This document shows positions 12,076-24,040 of a stretch of 64,000 nucleotides of DNA, piece after piece. Each line of letters begins with the position of its first letter. Position 1 is the first letter of the stretch. Source of the stretch: Taenia hydatigena (lineage: Eukaryota; Platyhelminthes; Cestoda; Cyclophyllidea; Taeniidae); assembly GCA_036345935.2 (NCBI GenBank), contig JADWOT020000010.1, positions 88,943-152,942 on the forward strand, read 5' to 3'. Position numbers and translations under genes: made by a program. The notes beneath the pieces were generated by a model. That model searched no databases. It saw nothing but the letters and a program-made list of their open reading frames with translations, and was not told the origin of the DNA.

Positions 12076-15039
12076 AAATTCGAAGAGAATGATAATCACA
12101 AAACCACAAACTGACGTTTTAAAATGTGTCAACCTCTGCTTAGGGCTAAATAATTTGCAACAAGTCTACGGAGCGACTGAAGCTGCCACCGATAACGTAT
12201 GCATTCGGCATAAAATCTGTGCCTTCGTCGTTCCTCTGATCACCACGCACTACATCTTGCCTGCTCCTTAGAAGCAGTTGTGGCGTCAAAGTCCATTTAG
12301 TCAAAGACCTGGAAAGGGACGAACCAGTAAGCCGTTCTTTTTGATTCAGGCAGTGCTGATTGAGCCGAAGTAGCATCTTGTACACTGAGCATCCTTACCC
12401 CTCCAACCTACTAACACCTCAAGCCACCTCAATTTACTTCTTGGGTGATCGACGTAACTCCTTGCTTCTCGAGGCTGCATACGGCAGGGAGATGTCGCTA
12501 GTACATCGCGGTCTCCATTGCACCCTTGGCAAACGTAATGCCACCTGAATCTGATGGGCCAGCAGAAGCCAGTCTGACACTTGACAAGATCAAGGGTCCC
12601 CTGGCAAACTTCGATCTCACGAGTCCTCTTCCTCGAACCCATGACAATGCCAGTCACAAAGTTGAATTGTCTACCCACCTTGAGGAGAGTAAGTAGAGCT
12701 TTGGTCGCATCGCCTTTGTTGGATGACTGAAAAGCATCCTCCTACTGAAAATTTCCTATTTTATGCCCTTGTGACCCTTCACGGCGCTACAGCTTGCCCT
12801 AGTTGTAGATGGGTCTACAAACTGCAGACAATTTGTGCATTCATTATTCCGTACAAATGCATTTCCTTTACTTATGTACTTTGTATTCCATAACACGTAT
12901 TTTGTGCAACTTTCAGTCCACGAAAGAGTCTAATGGGCCACGTCATCAACGTTTAGCGACAAATGCGCGTAATTGTTCCCTTTAACTTTATCTAGGTGTC
13001 GATGTGTACGATTTATAAGTAATCGCTTAATGCACGAATTTAACAAAGGTAACTGCAGAACTTTGCGACTCATCCGAGGATGAAAGTAGGCACACCACTT
13101 GAGCAGACCAACTACATTCCTCACGTAGGAAGAGTTTGTGCTTGTAGCGTGGCGTAGAGGTTGGGCCACCCAACGAAGTTACAATAGTCGTCCGAGTGAT
13201 AGCAGACGAAACTGAGAGCTGAACAACCAACAATCGTGCAAATTTTTGTGCTGAATATTTCCATTACTATGCCAATCAGAAGTAGCACGGTGTTTGGTTT
13301 AGCTATGGACAACTAGCCGAGTCCTCAATTTTCCAGAGACAATGCCTCTGTAATTCATGCTAACAGTGCACAGATTTAATACTTATCTTCATCAAATGTG
13401 CTTTTTAGGCCAGAGGCGAAGGAACAATTTGAACCTGATCGCAAAGCAGTGTGGTCCCTCTCTGGTGCGCGAAACATCCTCGTCTTGAACTCTTCTACAG
13501 TATCCTTCTCTAATCTCCCTTACTGTTATCAGAAATTTCAAAGCGTACTCAGCCTTCTAATAGTAAGGGTGGAAAGGGGGAAGAGAGGGAACCTCCTACA
13601 CAGATCCTCTGCCTATGCCTAATACAAGAAGGTCCATTACTCTGAGACGCCTTAATCGTCCTACACAAAACGGCCAATCAATAGCGTATTATCAGTGTGT
13701 TGTAGAATTGCTTGTGTCTAAACAAAGAGATTTAATTTGTGCTCATGTCTTTTGCTTACGACGTACGTCTAAGAAAACGTAAGCATTACACCATTATATC
13801 ACTAACAAATGTGGAATGTGAAAAACTAGAAAAATCAAGCTTGACATAAAGGTTGCTATTTATTAAAGAAAAACCTAGAGAACAACTCACCGAGACCTTG
13901 ATTGTGGCGTAAAAATCGTTAAAACTATAACTTTGTGTTTAGAGTGTCCTACAAATGTCTTGCAAAACTGCATTTGCTTAATCTTATTGTTTAAAATGAG
14001 TGGTTGTATTTTCATTGTGCTATCTAAGGTCGATTGGAATCCCTGCGACGACAATTCGCTTTCATCGTTCCAAATACGTTTTGATGTATCTGGCGGCATG
14101 TATGAAGAGATGACTTGGATGCGTTCGTCGCCGTGCATGGTTCGTGGCTCGCGCTAATGAGTCCAGGTATGTAAGTATTCATATTTGAAATTTTTGATTT
14201 ATTTTATGCGTATACATAGGTGACCCTTTATTATTGGCATGAAAGTGTGGCTAGCTAATTTTGAGGCTTGCTGAAATCGTGGTCCGTGTGATGCTAAAAT
14301 CCTGTTAACCCGCTTAATCAAATGCCTAAGCGCATTTTACATTAGGGTGGTGTCTGCTGATTTTGGCTGTTGCAAGTCTTTTGGAAGTCATGATGAAAAA
14401 TGAGGAGTCTGAATTTACTATTATTGGTTACCACTGCTTCATTTGTGGGCAATGATTGCGTACTAAATCGATGGACTTGCCGCTTGAGAGCAGTCGAACT
14501 AATTGAGGCGAATCAGAGATAACCCTCTTGGTTATGTAGCATTCATTGAAGAAACAACAAAATTGATTCGAGGAAAATGTAAGCGGATAATACAGCGATT
14601 GTGTGGTGCAAATCTCCACCCCAGGTTTTTGTCTCTAGCACAGCTGATCTGAACTTGTTGGTTGCAGCCATTCTAGTAGTTCATTGTGGGAGTTCACTTA
14701 TCATGTGGCGTTTGCATGGATTCCTTTCCTTTGCTCTAGTCGATAAAGAAGTTGCTAACTGCAGCGACAAGTGCGAATGAAAAATTGCATGCTGACCTCG
14801 GTGAATGGGTAAAGAATTATGATTGTTGGTAAGGTGGCAAGATGGTTTGGGTGTGAAGTATCCATCGTTCCACTGAGAGATGGCGTAACACTAGAAATTG
14901 TCTGAGCCTAGACGTGAGAGGAGATGCAAAGCAGCTTGAACTTGAAAATGCTAGAATCACGAATCGATGGTTTGTTCCTAGTTCGTGATATTATTTAGGC
15001 CCTTTTATGCAGGAATTGGATATCTTTCTAAGTAAATTA
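12076..15039. other. Mostly featureless; one weak exon candidate
   Basis: A possible + strand exon lies at 12502-12688, between TCGCTAG and a GTAAGT donor. It is open throughout and contains the words PPESDGPAEASL and KVELSTHLEE, but the minus strand is open over the same bases and no partner exon was found. A second open stretch at 13409-13620 (+) follows a TTTTTAG acceptor. Neither belongs to a family I recognise. From about 12.7 kb the + strand switches to G/T-rich. Confidence 0.25.
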
Positions 15040-15965
15040 CGCGTCTTTAGCAGCAGGTGGTGAGCTGGGATGAATTTCGCATATGATAATTTCTTCGCTT
15101 CCAAAAAAATGCCGCTACACGCCATTTTTCAGTTGTAAAGGGTATGATCAATGTCCTCTCTTCGCTGTACAGTCGTTGGTGCGCCAAAAGACTTGGCGCT
15201 CTTTCATCATAAAGCTTGCTGCCCAATTTGATCAGGTGTGATTCATTCACCACTCCTTGAATGAGGTGAAGAATTGAAGTGGAGGCGAATGGTCGCAGTG
15301 TCGAGTTCTCGGTGGGATCGCAGGTGTCACGAGCTGGGTTCTTTCCTATTCTATTTTCTCGGGCGCGAGTGCAGCTGGGGTCTTGATGACTCTGTTGCCT
15401 TGTAGGAGGTACGGTAAGTGTTCACCCTCTTCTTACCAACGTTGCATATATTTGATGTGCTGATTGATGCAGAGGGGCCTAATTCCGCCTCTCGAACGCA
15501 TTTTTCTCGCTTATTATAATTGGCTGAAGTGAAGTGCTATAAGCATATTGGGTGAGGTTGGAGCAGTGAAACATACGTAGGAGCGTTCTTGGTGGATAAT
15601 TGCATTTATTTTATGCAAAAGAGCTCTTGATGAAAAAACAATAGAACATCTAAGCTATGGTGAAGCTGTTAAAAAGAGGGTTTGAAAAGTCATTTTTTGA
15701 AGGTTCATCCGTTTTCTGTAACGTAATATACGAATCGGTCATTTGGTGTCCATTTTAGATCGATATTGCTTACTTTGGACACGAGATAGCAGATGAACAC
15801 GTAGGGCCGTGGTGTCCCTTTTACAACTTCGTGGCCTATTTTTCGTCTGTGGAGCGTCATCACCGCAGTCTTTGTTGTAATTTTTTTCATTTCCTTCCTT
15901 GCATCTCTGTTGGATTCTAGTAGCTTTGCCATTGGCATTCAGTTCCCTAATTATTAATTATTAGT
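15040..15965 (-). repeat. Inverted composite repeat, left block (partner 29040-29929)
   Basis: The reverse complement of this block matches 29040-29929 over its whole length. Long shared runs include AATTGGCTGAAGTGAAGTG, GGTGAGGTTGGAGCAGTGAA and GTCTGTGGAGCGTCATCACC. On the minus strand a frame at about 15705-15860 reads KGTPRPYVFI and later NDRFVYYVTENG. The other copy conserves these words except for one stop. Together with the adjoining 178-bp arrays it forms a composite present twice in mirror image. Class unknown; it lies next to Ty3/gypsy remains at 17.0-17.8 kb. Confidence 0.8.
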
Positions 15966-16499
15966 TAGGCACTAGTACTCACCACAATTTAGTTGGTAGG
16001 TTGAGTTGGCACAACAGATTGCCTGTGTAGTTTGGCCTAAGTAGAATTTGTCATTGTAAATTCACAGAGGCCAATTGGTGGCGGATGCGCTAACGAGGCC
16101 GATCAGAAGTGTTTTTGACGTGAATTTGTTTACATGCTCTGCCTCAAAGGAATGAAGTAAAAAACTTGCATCTGATTCCCATATAGTGGGACGATACGCA
16201 GGAATGTTAAGCTAATCTTTGTCATGAGTTCAACAAGGCGTTTGTGTGTGTGTGTACTTCCCAGTTCTCAAGTGAGCATTTTGACTGACGTTTGGTGTGG
16301 TTTTGCGCTGTGTGATGACTACAAACCGAATGGTGTTTGGCCACAGTACGTGAAATGTACTTCGTTGATGTCAAATGTCTGACGGGCTCAACTAGTTAAG
16401 GTTCCCGTCTAACTTTCGAGTGATATTCGCTAAAGGAGTGACAAGAAAAGAAAGCTGTGAGAACTTGCCACTAAAGTTGAGCTTCTTTTTATGCATTTA
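15966..16499. other. Spacer between inverted block and array; nothing recognised
   Basis: The corresponding spacer in the right copy (28.8-29.04 kb) is only about half as long, so the two composites differ by indels here. A short (GT)n run near 16238-16252 is the only visible structure. Confidence 0.4.
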
Positions 16500-16960
16500 T
16501 AAGTAGATCAAACTTGAGTGAGAACTCCTCAGCTTGTGACTAACCGTGGTTCAAATGAGAAGATCTCGAGCCAGATTGTAACAAAGTGCAAGCATTCGGT
16601 ATGTGAGTACCTCTTGGTAGTGGAGCGTTTGCCTGGGTTGTCGCGGCACCAAGGCGTTTCTCCCTTTTTTAAAAACCTTTTACGATTTTTTCATTGGTAA
16701 TCGGAGATCCGCTGTGAGTCGCGTGTTGCTTTTTTATGAGGTGTTCTCGAGAGAGACTGACTAAATGGGAGCATTCTGTATGTAAGCACCACCTGGTAGT
16801 AGGGCGTTTGCCCAAGTTATCGCGGCACCAACGAGTCTTCTCCTTTCAGATCCCTTTCGCATTTTTAAGTGTTGCGAAGGAGAACTGCTGTGACAGTCGC
16901 GTGCTGCGTTTGTTATGAGGAGCTCTTGAGAGAGACTGACGAAGTGATATCATTCTGAGT
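16500..16960 (-). repeat. Tandem array, unit about 178 bp, about 2.5 units
   Basis: The box ATTC(T/G)GTATGTAAGCACC recurs at about 16594, 16773 and, decayed, 16950, a period of 177-179 bp. Each is followed by TAGTAGGGCG-like sequence and CGCGGCACCAA. The same unit in opposite orientation forms the 27.8-28.8 kb array, and in this orientation the 29.93-30.37 kb array. Divergence between units is high, so this is an old local satellite or a tandem repeat internal to a larger element. Confidence 0.7.
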
Positions 16961-16999
16961 GCGTTCGCATTGACCTATGAATCCCCTTTTCTGTGCTGA

Positions 17000-17800
17000 A
17001 CTGTAAAGACAGCGTTACAGTTCCTCGTACCATTGTACAGCTGAACATTCCATCTCCTCCACTGTTTCTAAGCAAGCCAGCGCTCAAAAATCTGCCCTCA
17101 CTACGAGCTGTCTCGCTATCTGGTAGAGCTTGAATTGTCTAACCATTTTAGAGGTGGTGAACAGTTCACGGTCCTTTGCACTTCTCTGTCGCATTTTTTG
17201 CCGAGTCTGATACTGGCGTAGGTGATGGCGTGTTCTCTTTATTTTTTGCCCCTTTGGGAAAGTACGTCGATTATGGCTACACCACTAGCATCTGCGTCCA
17301 GTGCGAAGGGTAGTGAGCTGACCTCCAAGTATAATAAGGCCTGGATCGGTGCTGAGCAGTTTTATTCTAGTTCTTCTGACGCTTTATGATGCTCGGTCTC
17401 CCACTTGAATTTCTTTTTTGTCAGCTTTCTGATCGCTTAATGCAGGGGCTAGCGACCTTAGCCAGTAAAAAAGCGCCTGCAGTAGTTCGCCAAGTCAGTG
17501 AAACTGCGAAACTGTCTCTGTTTAGTTGGCGTTGATTAAGCGTTCACTTGCTTTGCACAGTCTCTAGGGACTGCCCTTTCGTCTGACGGAAAATCCACGC
17601 ACCAGGAAGATTACGCAGCGCTGAAGAATGCGCCAATTCTTTGGATTCAAGTGCTTGACTCCTCTCAAGGTGACCGAATCGAAGCTCGAGACCGATGGGG
17701 TGGTCTTCTGCTCCCACTCTGCGTCAAATTTTGTCAAGGTGAAATGATCTTGGGAGAGACTGCACATTCCCAGAGAAGCATTTCAAGTCTCTCTCTCTCT
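17000..17800 (-). pseudogene. Ty3/gypsy retrotransposon RT-RNase H fragment, decayed
   Basis: Read on the minus strand, the fragment shows the end of reverse transcriptase (HLNPKNWRILQRCVIFL, matching the family's 'LxPxKCxxxxxxVxFLGH' segment). It continues through AKVASP to RNase H (FALDADASGVAI, then AITYAS, then FKLYQIARQLVVRADF and QWYEEL). These appear in the order expected for a gypsy polyprotein but in different frames with several stops, so the copy is dead. No intact palm domain, integrase or flanking LTR was found. The 178-bp array begins immediately downstream in the element's own direction. Confidence 0.75.
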
Positions 17801-20749
17801 ATCGCCCCTTCTTCATCTTTCCTTTTTCTGTTCCCTTGACCTCAATATAACTCTCCATCTTCGTCTGTTCTCTGCACATTAGAATTTCATACTTGGCCCG
17901 TGCTCGGCACAGATCATGGCAGTTAAAGCGTTAAAGAGGAGGCAAGTTTATGAACTTCTTTTCATTCTGTTCCCCTTCCTCATTTACATTTTTTATTTAT
18001 CGACTAAGTGTTGCCACCTTTGTGGGGTTTGCGCCTTATGTTCTCTGTAAAAACATCATTGTTGACTGCCAATAGTAACGCGACTAGCTTGTTTTTACTT
18101 CTTTTTTGGATGTTTGCTCAGAATCCTTAAGTTCTGAGCATTGTGGTTGTAAACATTGACAGGAGTAATCTATCAGCTTTATTTTTTTGCCAAAGGTAAC
18201 CTTCAAATGCATTCCGACCCTTTTTTCATGTTGCGAATTAGTGCTGGAACAGACGAGCCCATTTGGAGTGAGATCCGCAGTGTGCTTAAGGTCTTGCCAG
18301 GAACCATCATTCGCGGCCCTGTCACGCACACTGAGCACATGAAGCGCAAGACCGTCACTGCATATACATGGTCTATGGCTTAAATTTTAGGGCCATACCT
18401 CCCACTAAGGGGCGTTGTAACCGAAGGGTGGATATAGAGAGCGAGAGATTGTGGCGGGCGTGTGAACGCGTTAATGGCCGCTTTCAAATCACGTCGTGCA
18501 TTGCTTTCATCTTTGCTCATCCCACTAATGAGGGCAACAAGTCGGTGTAGGGAGGCAGTGTAGGGAAGCTGAGGTGGATTTCAGGTCAATTGGCAAATTA
18601 GTGCTTGGCCGTGTGTGCTGCAGATGTGCCTTTACATTAGATGAGATAGGAACCTGTGAGCTTACTTTCGGCGTCCCATTATTCTCCCCTTCTGCCTCCT
18701 CTCTCCCTCTTTCTCCAAGTCACATCAGTGAATGCCTTTATTGCGCTCAAGTCATCGCCCTTGTGCGTCGGATCGGCGTGCAATATTTACAGCGGTCGTA
18801 CGGAGAAGTAGTAGTGGGCAGGAGATCGAACGATTGATTGCGTGAGTGGGTGGGTAATCGGCCATGCGGATGAACACTTGTCAACAGGTGGAGAGGATAG
18901 CGCGTATGAGGTCAGAGGTGACAAGTATAAGGCTGCTTTTGCACTCAGACATTGAGTTCCCCGTTGTCGACCTCCCCAGGCAAAAGAACACAGAAGATTG
19001 AATGCTGAGGGAAGCAGCTCTTTTCCAGCCAGCTGGCTAAATAGTTGACAAACGCCTTCAGGACAGTTTATTCGTGTCATGCGAAACAAGTTCTCATCTG
19101 CGTACCTTCCCAAATGGCAAATAGCTAGAAATGGTTAACAAATGGTCCACCCCATTTACTGGGAAGGAGTGAGGGAGCAATTGTGATGGTGGAGTTGGGG
19201 AATATGCTACCGTGCACAGCATTAAGGGAATTGGGGAAGCGAAAGGCGAGTAGTGATTGCAGTTACAGAACGCAAAGACCCCCAATCATCAAACAAGAGG
19301 CCTGCTTCGTGCTGTTCGGGCCTTCATTTCCTTTAGTAGTCCTACCCTTCGCATTGAGCCTCGCTGCCATATCATACCTCAGCAGCATCGTCTTCTCTCA
19401 TTCACTCACAAAAATCAAAATACCACCCCTTCACTACACCTCCACCGCCACATTTCAGGTACTCCACTCCAAACCATTGCTTCCGAATGGCTCAACACAC
19501 CCACACAAAGACAATGAACACGGCATGCATGCCAATAACAGTTCATTAAAATGAATTTATTACGAAACAGGAAAGGTGGAGAAATAGTTAAAAAGAAGGG
19601 GATTATCAAAATGCACCAACGATTCGACAGGCAGAACCTCGTCAACTCCTTTTAAAGCGAACACCTAGCTGAAGGGCCAGAACACCAACACACGAATGTC
19701 GCAATAAGGTGAGCAGCAGTAGTGAATGCAGATAGGATTCATCTCGTTCTTCATGGCAGGTGCGAAGGAATGGATGCACTTGATTTGCACCACCTCAACG
19801 GTGCCTCACATACAAATCTGCGTCCACGCCACAAACTCGATGACATCTAAAGTAACGACGCGGCACCTGCAACCGCGATCACACACTTCGAGATAGTGGG
19901 GACTCAAACACTGGCTGCCTGCGAATTAGTCGAAATCCAGCGAGATAACAATCTTACGAGGACAATCTTGACTAAACAACCAATCTCCCAAATGGCTATC
20001 AAAAACTGCTGACGCACCACCCACCACTATCTACATCGCGTCTATGTGGCAGCCCAATATCCTACCCCAGCTCGGCAATACCCCAACCATCGGCTCACAG
20101 GCAGCCAAGTACAACCATACTGGCTCACTTCCAAACAACTTTGGGGTGGTCGTCAATAATTCCACCCCCTCAACCTAGACACTTAACGCCACACACCCAC
20201 CAACATGTAACCAACCAATCATCTTGGCAGTAGAAGTGGCGACAAATTTCTCCTCCAAGACAAACATTAAAGCAGCCAGCGCCACCTTAGTAGATCTCAC
20301 CGATTGGCGCCAAATTATAGAAGGTGTAAACTTTAAATGATCTCCTTCAACCAACGACCCCACGAAACACAAGCGCTGTCCCCCGCGGGGCCGAAAGAAG
20401 GCCATAGTGCAGAATACTGATGATCTAGCACTACCTGCTTTTAATATGAAGGCCATTGATTCATCTACAAACCACAACTGCTGCAGCCCCTAAAATGCAA
20501 CTTTAAAGTAATAATCGACCTGAAAGCCCTCGCGCCAACCACCAATTCACGTGCATATTCACCAATGCAAACGCTTAATAACACTTTAACTTCAACATCA
20601 AAGCAGCTTCGGTGTCATCTCCCAATCCACCCTATGGCACGTAACTGCCTTGTTTCAAATAACGAGCCAGACATTTCTGACACCATTCAAGTGCACATAT
20701 CCTACACCACGTGTCGGTCTCTGGATAGCTTAGTTACCCTGTGCCAACA
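17801..20749. other. No confident gene; site of a strand-composition switch
   Basis: The + strand is G/T-rich up to about 19.2 kb and A/C-rich afterwards. An A/C-rich open stretch ending at 19554 (+) follows a pyrimidine tract plus CAG at about 19460 and could be a short terminal exon. A minus-strand frame at 20175-20477 carries a GTGAGA donor-like site. Neither matches a known family. Confidence 0.3.
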
Positions 20750-21044
20750 TCATGACTCAGATAAAGGACATTCACCATAGCTAATCGCACACAATGCCCG
20801 AAATTCTGCACAAGTAATGCAGGCGCGAGGTGATAAAGACTTGAGATCTCCGGTGTACTTCATCCGAGGGAGGGACACCATCCAGAGATTGGCACAAAGA
20901 CTCAATGTGTCCAGTTTTCGAAGTTGGGAGACAGCATAGGATAGGCAGCGAAGCCGATTGTTCCACAGCTGAAGATTCCCAAGCTTCTTCACCCACAAGG
21001 GTGACTGCCCAAATGCACCAGGAAGGAGGCCAGATACCCATTTC
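20750..21044 (-). CDS. Leucine-rich-repeat protein, apparent last exon
   Basis: Read on the minus strand, the exon begins after a TTTTGTCAG acceptor at 21045 and runs to TGA at 20750-20752. It encodes two to three leucine-rich repeats (GLLPGAFGQ; LGNLQLWNNRLRCL; AVSQLRKLDTLSL) with the usual LxxLxLxxNxL spacing. A C-terminal piece with two close Cys (ACITCAEFRALC) follows, as in several short intracellular LRR proteins. A GTGAAT donor within the last codons leaves a further exon possible. Upstream exons were not securely found; a Leu-rich open stretch at about 22860-23000 on the same strand is a weak candidate. It could be a fragment or retained exon of a degraded gene. LRR proteins are protein-binding scaffolds, and no specific role can be assigned. 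Confidence 0.6.
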
Positions 21045-22538
21045 ATATCGCCCACTGACAAAACCTACCCGTCAATATTAGCATATATTACGGTGCTCTG
21101 ATTGCTCGCTAAAAGATAACTTCCCCGATTCTCCCAATCCAGACAGTCTTTCGGCAGTCAAGCGATTCCGTTCTACGACAAATCTCTCAGACCAGAGCAG
21201 AGTCCTTCAATACACTCGACCGAGAATCCATCTTACTTGAATTCAGGCTGAGGCGAGTCCGATCTCGCGATATGCGATTGTCATATCGCTGAAGCTTAGC
21301 ATTCCTTTTATCAGGGTCTCAAGGCAAAGTGGAAGCGGTTCTGCATAGAATAACCCCTCCGGTTTTCATTTATGAGGTTAATTTAGTTTAAAAAACAAGG
21401 TCATTAGCAGGTTCAGGAAGAACGATGGTGAATCTCCCCAGGCTCGCAAACCTATCATACACTTCCACAATGCTCTCCTTAAGCCAAAATCATTAACAAT
21501 AAAACCAAATACCTGCAAACTTAACACCTATTTACTCCACAATCAATAAAACTATGCGAGGAGCAGAGTCATGAACAACAACGTCGGTTATCCATCCGAC
21601 TCGTCGGATGGACAGCAAACTGATTCGCACCTAATGCAATTGGTTAACTACGCAGCACTCGTCCACCGAGCCGTGATAGCACTCGATTTAGCAATGTATT
21701 CAAACAAAGGTGGGCAACCATTCGCACTAATCAACAGCCTACGTGATGTAAATCCAGCTATCTGCAAAAATTAATATAATTCGAGAGGCACCCAAGCAAG
21801 CGTAAATCTGCATTACCGAATTATCAGGACGCTTGAATGTTTTCCGCATTACATCCACACCTCTGCCAAAAAACAATTTCCCACCTTTTGAATCCGCGCT
21901 CCATTTGCCAAAGAAGCTTACTTATAATAACAAATAAAACCATTAAATTAAAGCCATATACTTTTTAAAAAAGCGCTTGGAGGTATTCATTTTGCTATAC
22001 TATTTTTGTGCCTAATTCTTATAATCTGCACGTGCTAATGTTAGCTGAGCATAAGCCAGATTCCAGAGTTTGTAAGCAATGGTTACGGCAAAATATTTGC
22101 TTTTCGCAGATAAGTTTATCTCATATGAAGAAGTTTTATTTATCAAACATATGCATGAAAGTGTGGCTTGCGCTTAATGGATGTTGCCAGATTCGTACTG
22201 ACTTTAATTATACTTCCTAATTTGATTAAACAATGGTATGGGCTGTGTATGCTTAGTATAAGCGATTATTTTACAGCATGACGGTGAATAAATTATGACG
22301 ACCATTGAGGATCAATTTTTGCTGGATGCGCGCTTTATTCTTGGGAAAAAAGACGGCAGCCGAATTGATGGGCCAACCACTAGAGGGTAGTTATATTCCA
22401 GACAATCAGAGGTAACGTTGAAGTTCTATAACAACTATTGTAGGAAAACACAAATCATGACGAAGGAAACATAAGTTTGCTCTTTTAAGCTGTAGCTGCG
22501 TGTATGTTGGGAAAGACTAGCAGATAATTTGGCGAATG
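21045..22538. other. No confident gene
   Basis: The + strand frame at 21571-21774 is of chance length and unrecognised. If the LRR exon belongs to a spliced gene, this stretch would be intron. Confidence 0.35.
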
Positions 22539-22728
22539 TGTAGCGTCCTGAGGCTCCCTCGAAGGCAAAAGAAGGCAGAATGCTAGGCTAGATTATATAT
22601 ATGTATTCAACGGACGGAGGGAAATAGGCTGCTGGCATGGCCCGGAGGCCAGCCCACGTAGCTAGGGAAGTACAGCCACCCCTGTGTCCTTGACCGAAAC
22701 CGATAGTTCCAACAAACAAAGTACTACA
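22539..22728 (-). mobile_element. Solo LTR of the short-LTR retroelement family
   Basis: A 190-bp sequence starting TGTAG and ending CTACA is homologous along its length to the two LTRs at 62997-63171 and 63697-63881. Shared words include GGAGGCCAGCCCACG and AACAAACAAAGTACTACA. It is flanked by AATG on both sides (22535-22538 and 22729-22732), a 4-bp target duplication. No internal sequence is present, so it is best read as the product of LTR-LTR recombination. Strand is given by comparison with the 63-kb copy, whose PBS fixes orientation. Confidence 0.85.
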
Positions 22729-22732
22729 AATG

Positions 22733-24040
22733 TGTCTTGAGATTCCCCGCGACTTATTTTGGTGGTTGCATGCAAAGGACCGCTCGGCAGACAGCACTTT
22801 GTAGAACTTCCCACTCCGTGGAACCACTAATCTCTTCATGGGGTTGAGACGCAAAGAATAAAGATATTCGTCGCTGAGTATGAGTTATGGAAGATACGAA
22901 GTAGTCCAGACTCCGAAGTGCCACAATGCTCCGTAAACTTCGTGGGACATAGAGTTTGGTCAGATTAGATAGCAGTCCTCTAAGACGGCAAAAAACAAGT
23001 GAGAATTGGACCAACGCCAACTAACCAAACAGAACTCCGCAGTTTACCTAGCTTGGCAAATTGCTACAAGCGTTTCGCTAAAGACTTGGCTATATTACAT
23101 GTCGCTGCAAAAAGTGACTAAGAAGCTGGTAAAAAAAGGTGTTTTACGTAGGCGAATGAGCATGTTGAAGCAAAGAACCGAAACAGGTGATGTGTGCCCT
23201 CCCAGAGAACCATCTCGCTAATCGTGTCACCGACCCGGTCAGAAGGGATCAACCATACATCTAACCACCACACACACCCGCATACGCTGTTCACCGCCTC
23301 CCTCCCTGTCTCTCTGCGCAGAAACATCCAACAATGGCCTTTCTCTATCCTCTCCTCTACTTTCTCTCTTCTGTGAACGTCTCATCTTCGCCTCTCATCC
23401 AACTATTCTTTCGTGGCTTTCATCTTAACAATCGTGTTGCTTCCTCCCCATTGGAGAGGTGCAATCACCGCCATTGTCCTCCCTGATGCAATACACCAAT
23501 TGACCTAGGTTTGCGATTATAAATAAGCAGCAGACGCACGCCTCCACGAGCTCTATGTCAATCGATGGGAGTTCGTCGCCACTGTCTTCACTAGATTCCT
23601 ACCTCGCATTGCCCTAACTGCTCGAAAGTCGTCCTTCAAAAAGGAAACAACAGAGATAAAAAGCTGACGGAAAGCAGACCAGACAAGGCAGTGCATTTCA
23701 TTTAAAGTACGTTGGTATTAATGGTCCGTCACATCCTCATCCACCGCCTTTGCATGCGCCATGATGCAGAGAAATCGACCAAGGTAAAAAGACACGAAGG
23801 CAAGTGATGTCTGCTCCTTCAAAACCATCCAAAACGGGTGCCTCCTAAGTCCAACATCACACGGCGCTGAGGCACACGCGGCAACACGTGCCGCTAATCG
23901 ATTCACACGTGTGGAATTCGAATTGGTCCATCGCACAACAGCGCCGGATATGATCGTTAACGTGTTCTTCGTGGGTTCGTCCCGTTTATTCAGTCGGCCA
24001 TCAATGCCTCCCCCTTGCTTCGTTTTTTCCTCCTATTCAG
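22733..24040. other. Possible 5' part of the 24.0-26.8 kb gene; no exon certain
   Basis: Several short stretches look codon-like on the + strand. An ATG at 23333 preceded by a strong pyrimidine tract and GCAG opens with a hydrophobic, signal-peptide-like MAFLYPLLYFLSS. An open stretch at about 23530-23640 reads WEFVATVFTRFLPRIALTAR, and another at 23770-23960 ends DMIVNVFF before GTGGGT. I could not link them by consistent phases, so they are leads only. Confidence 0.25.
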
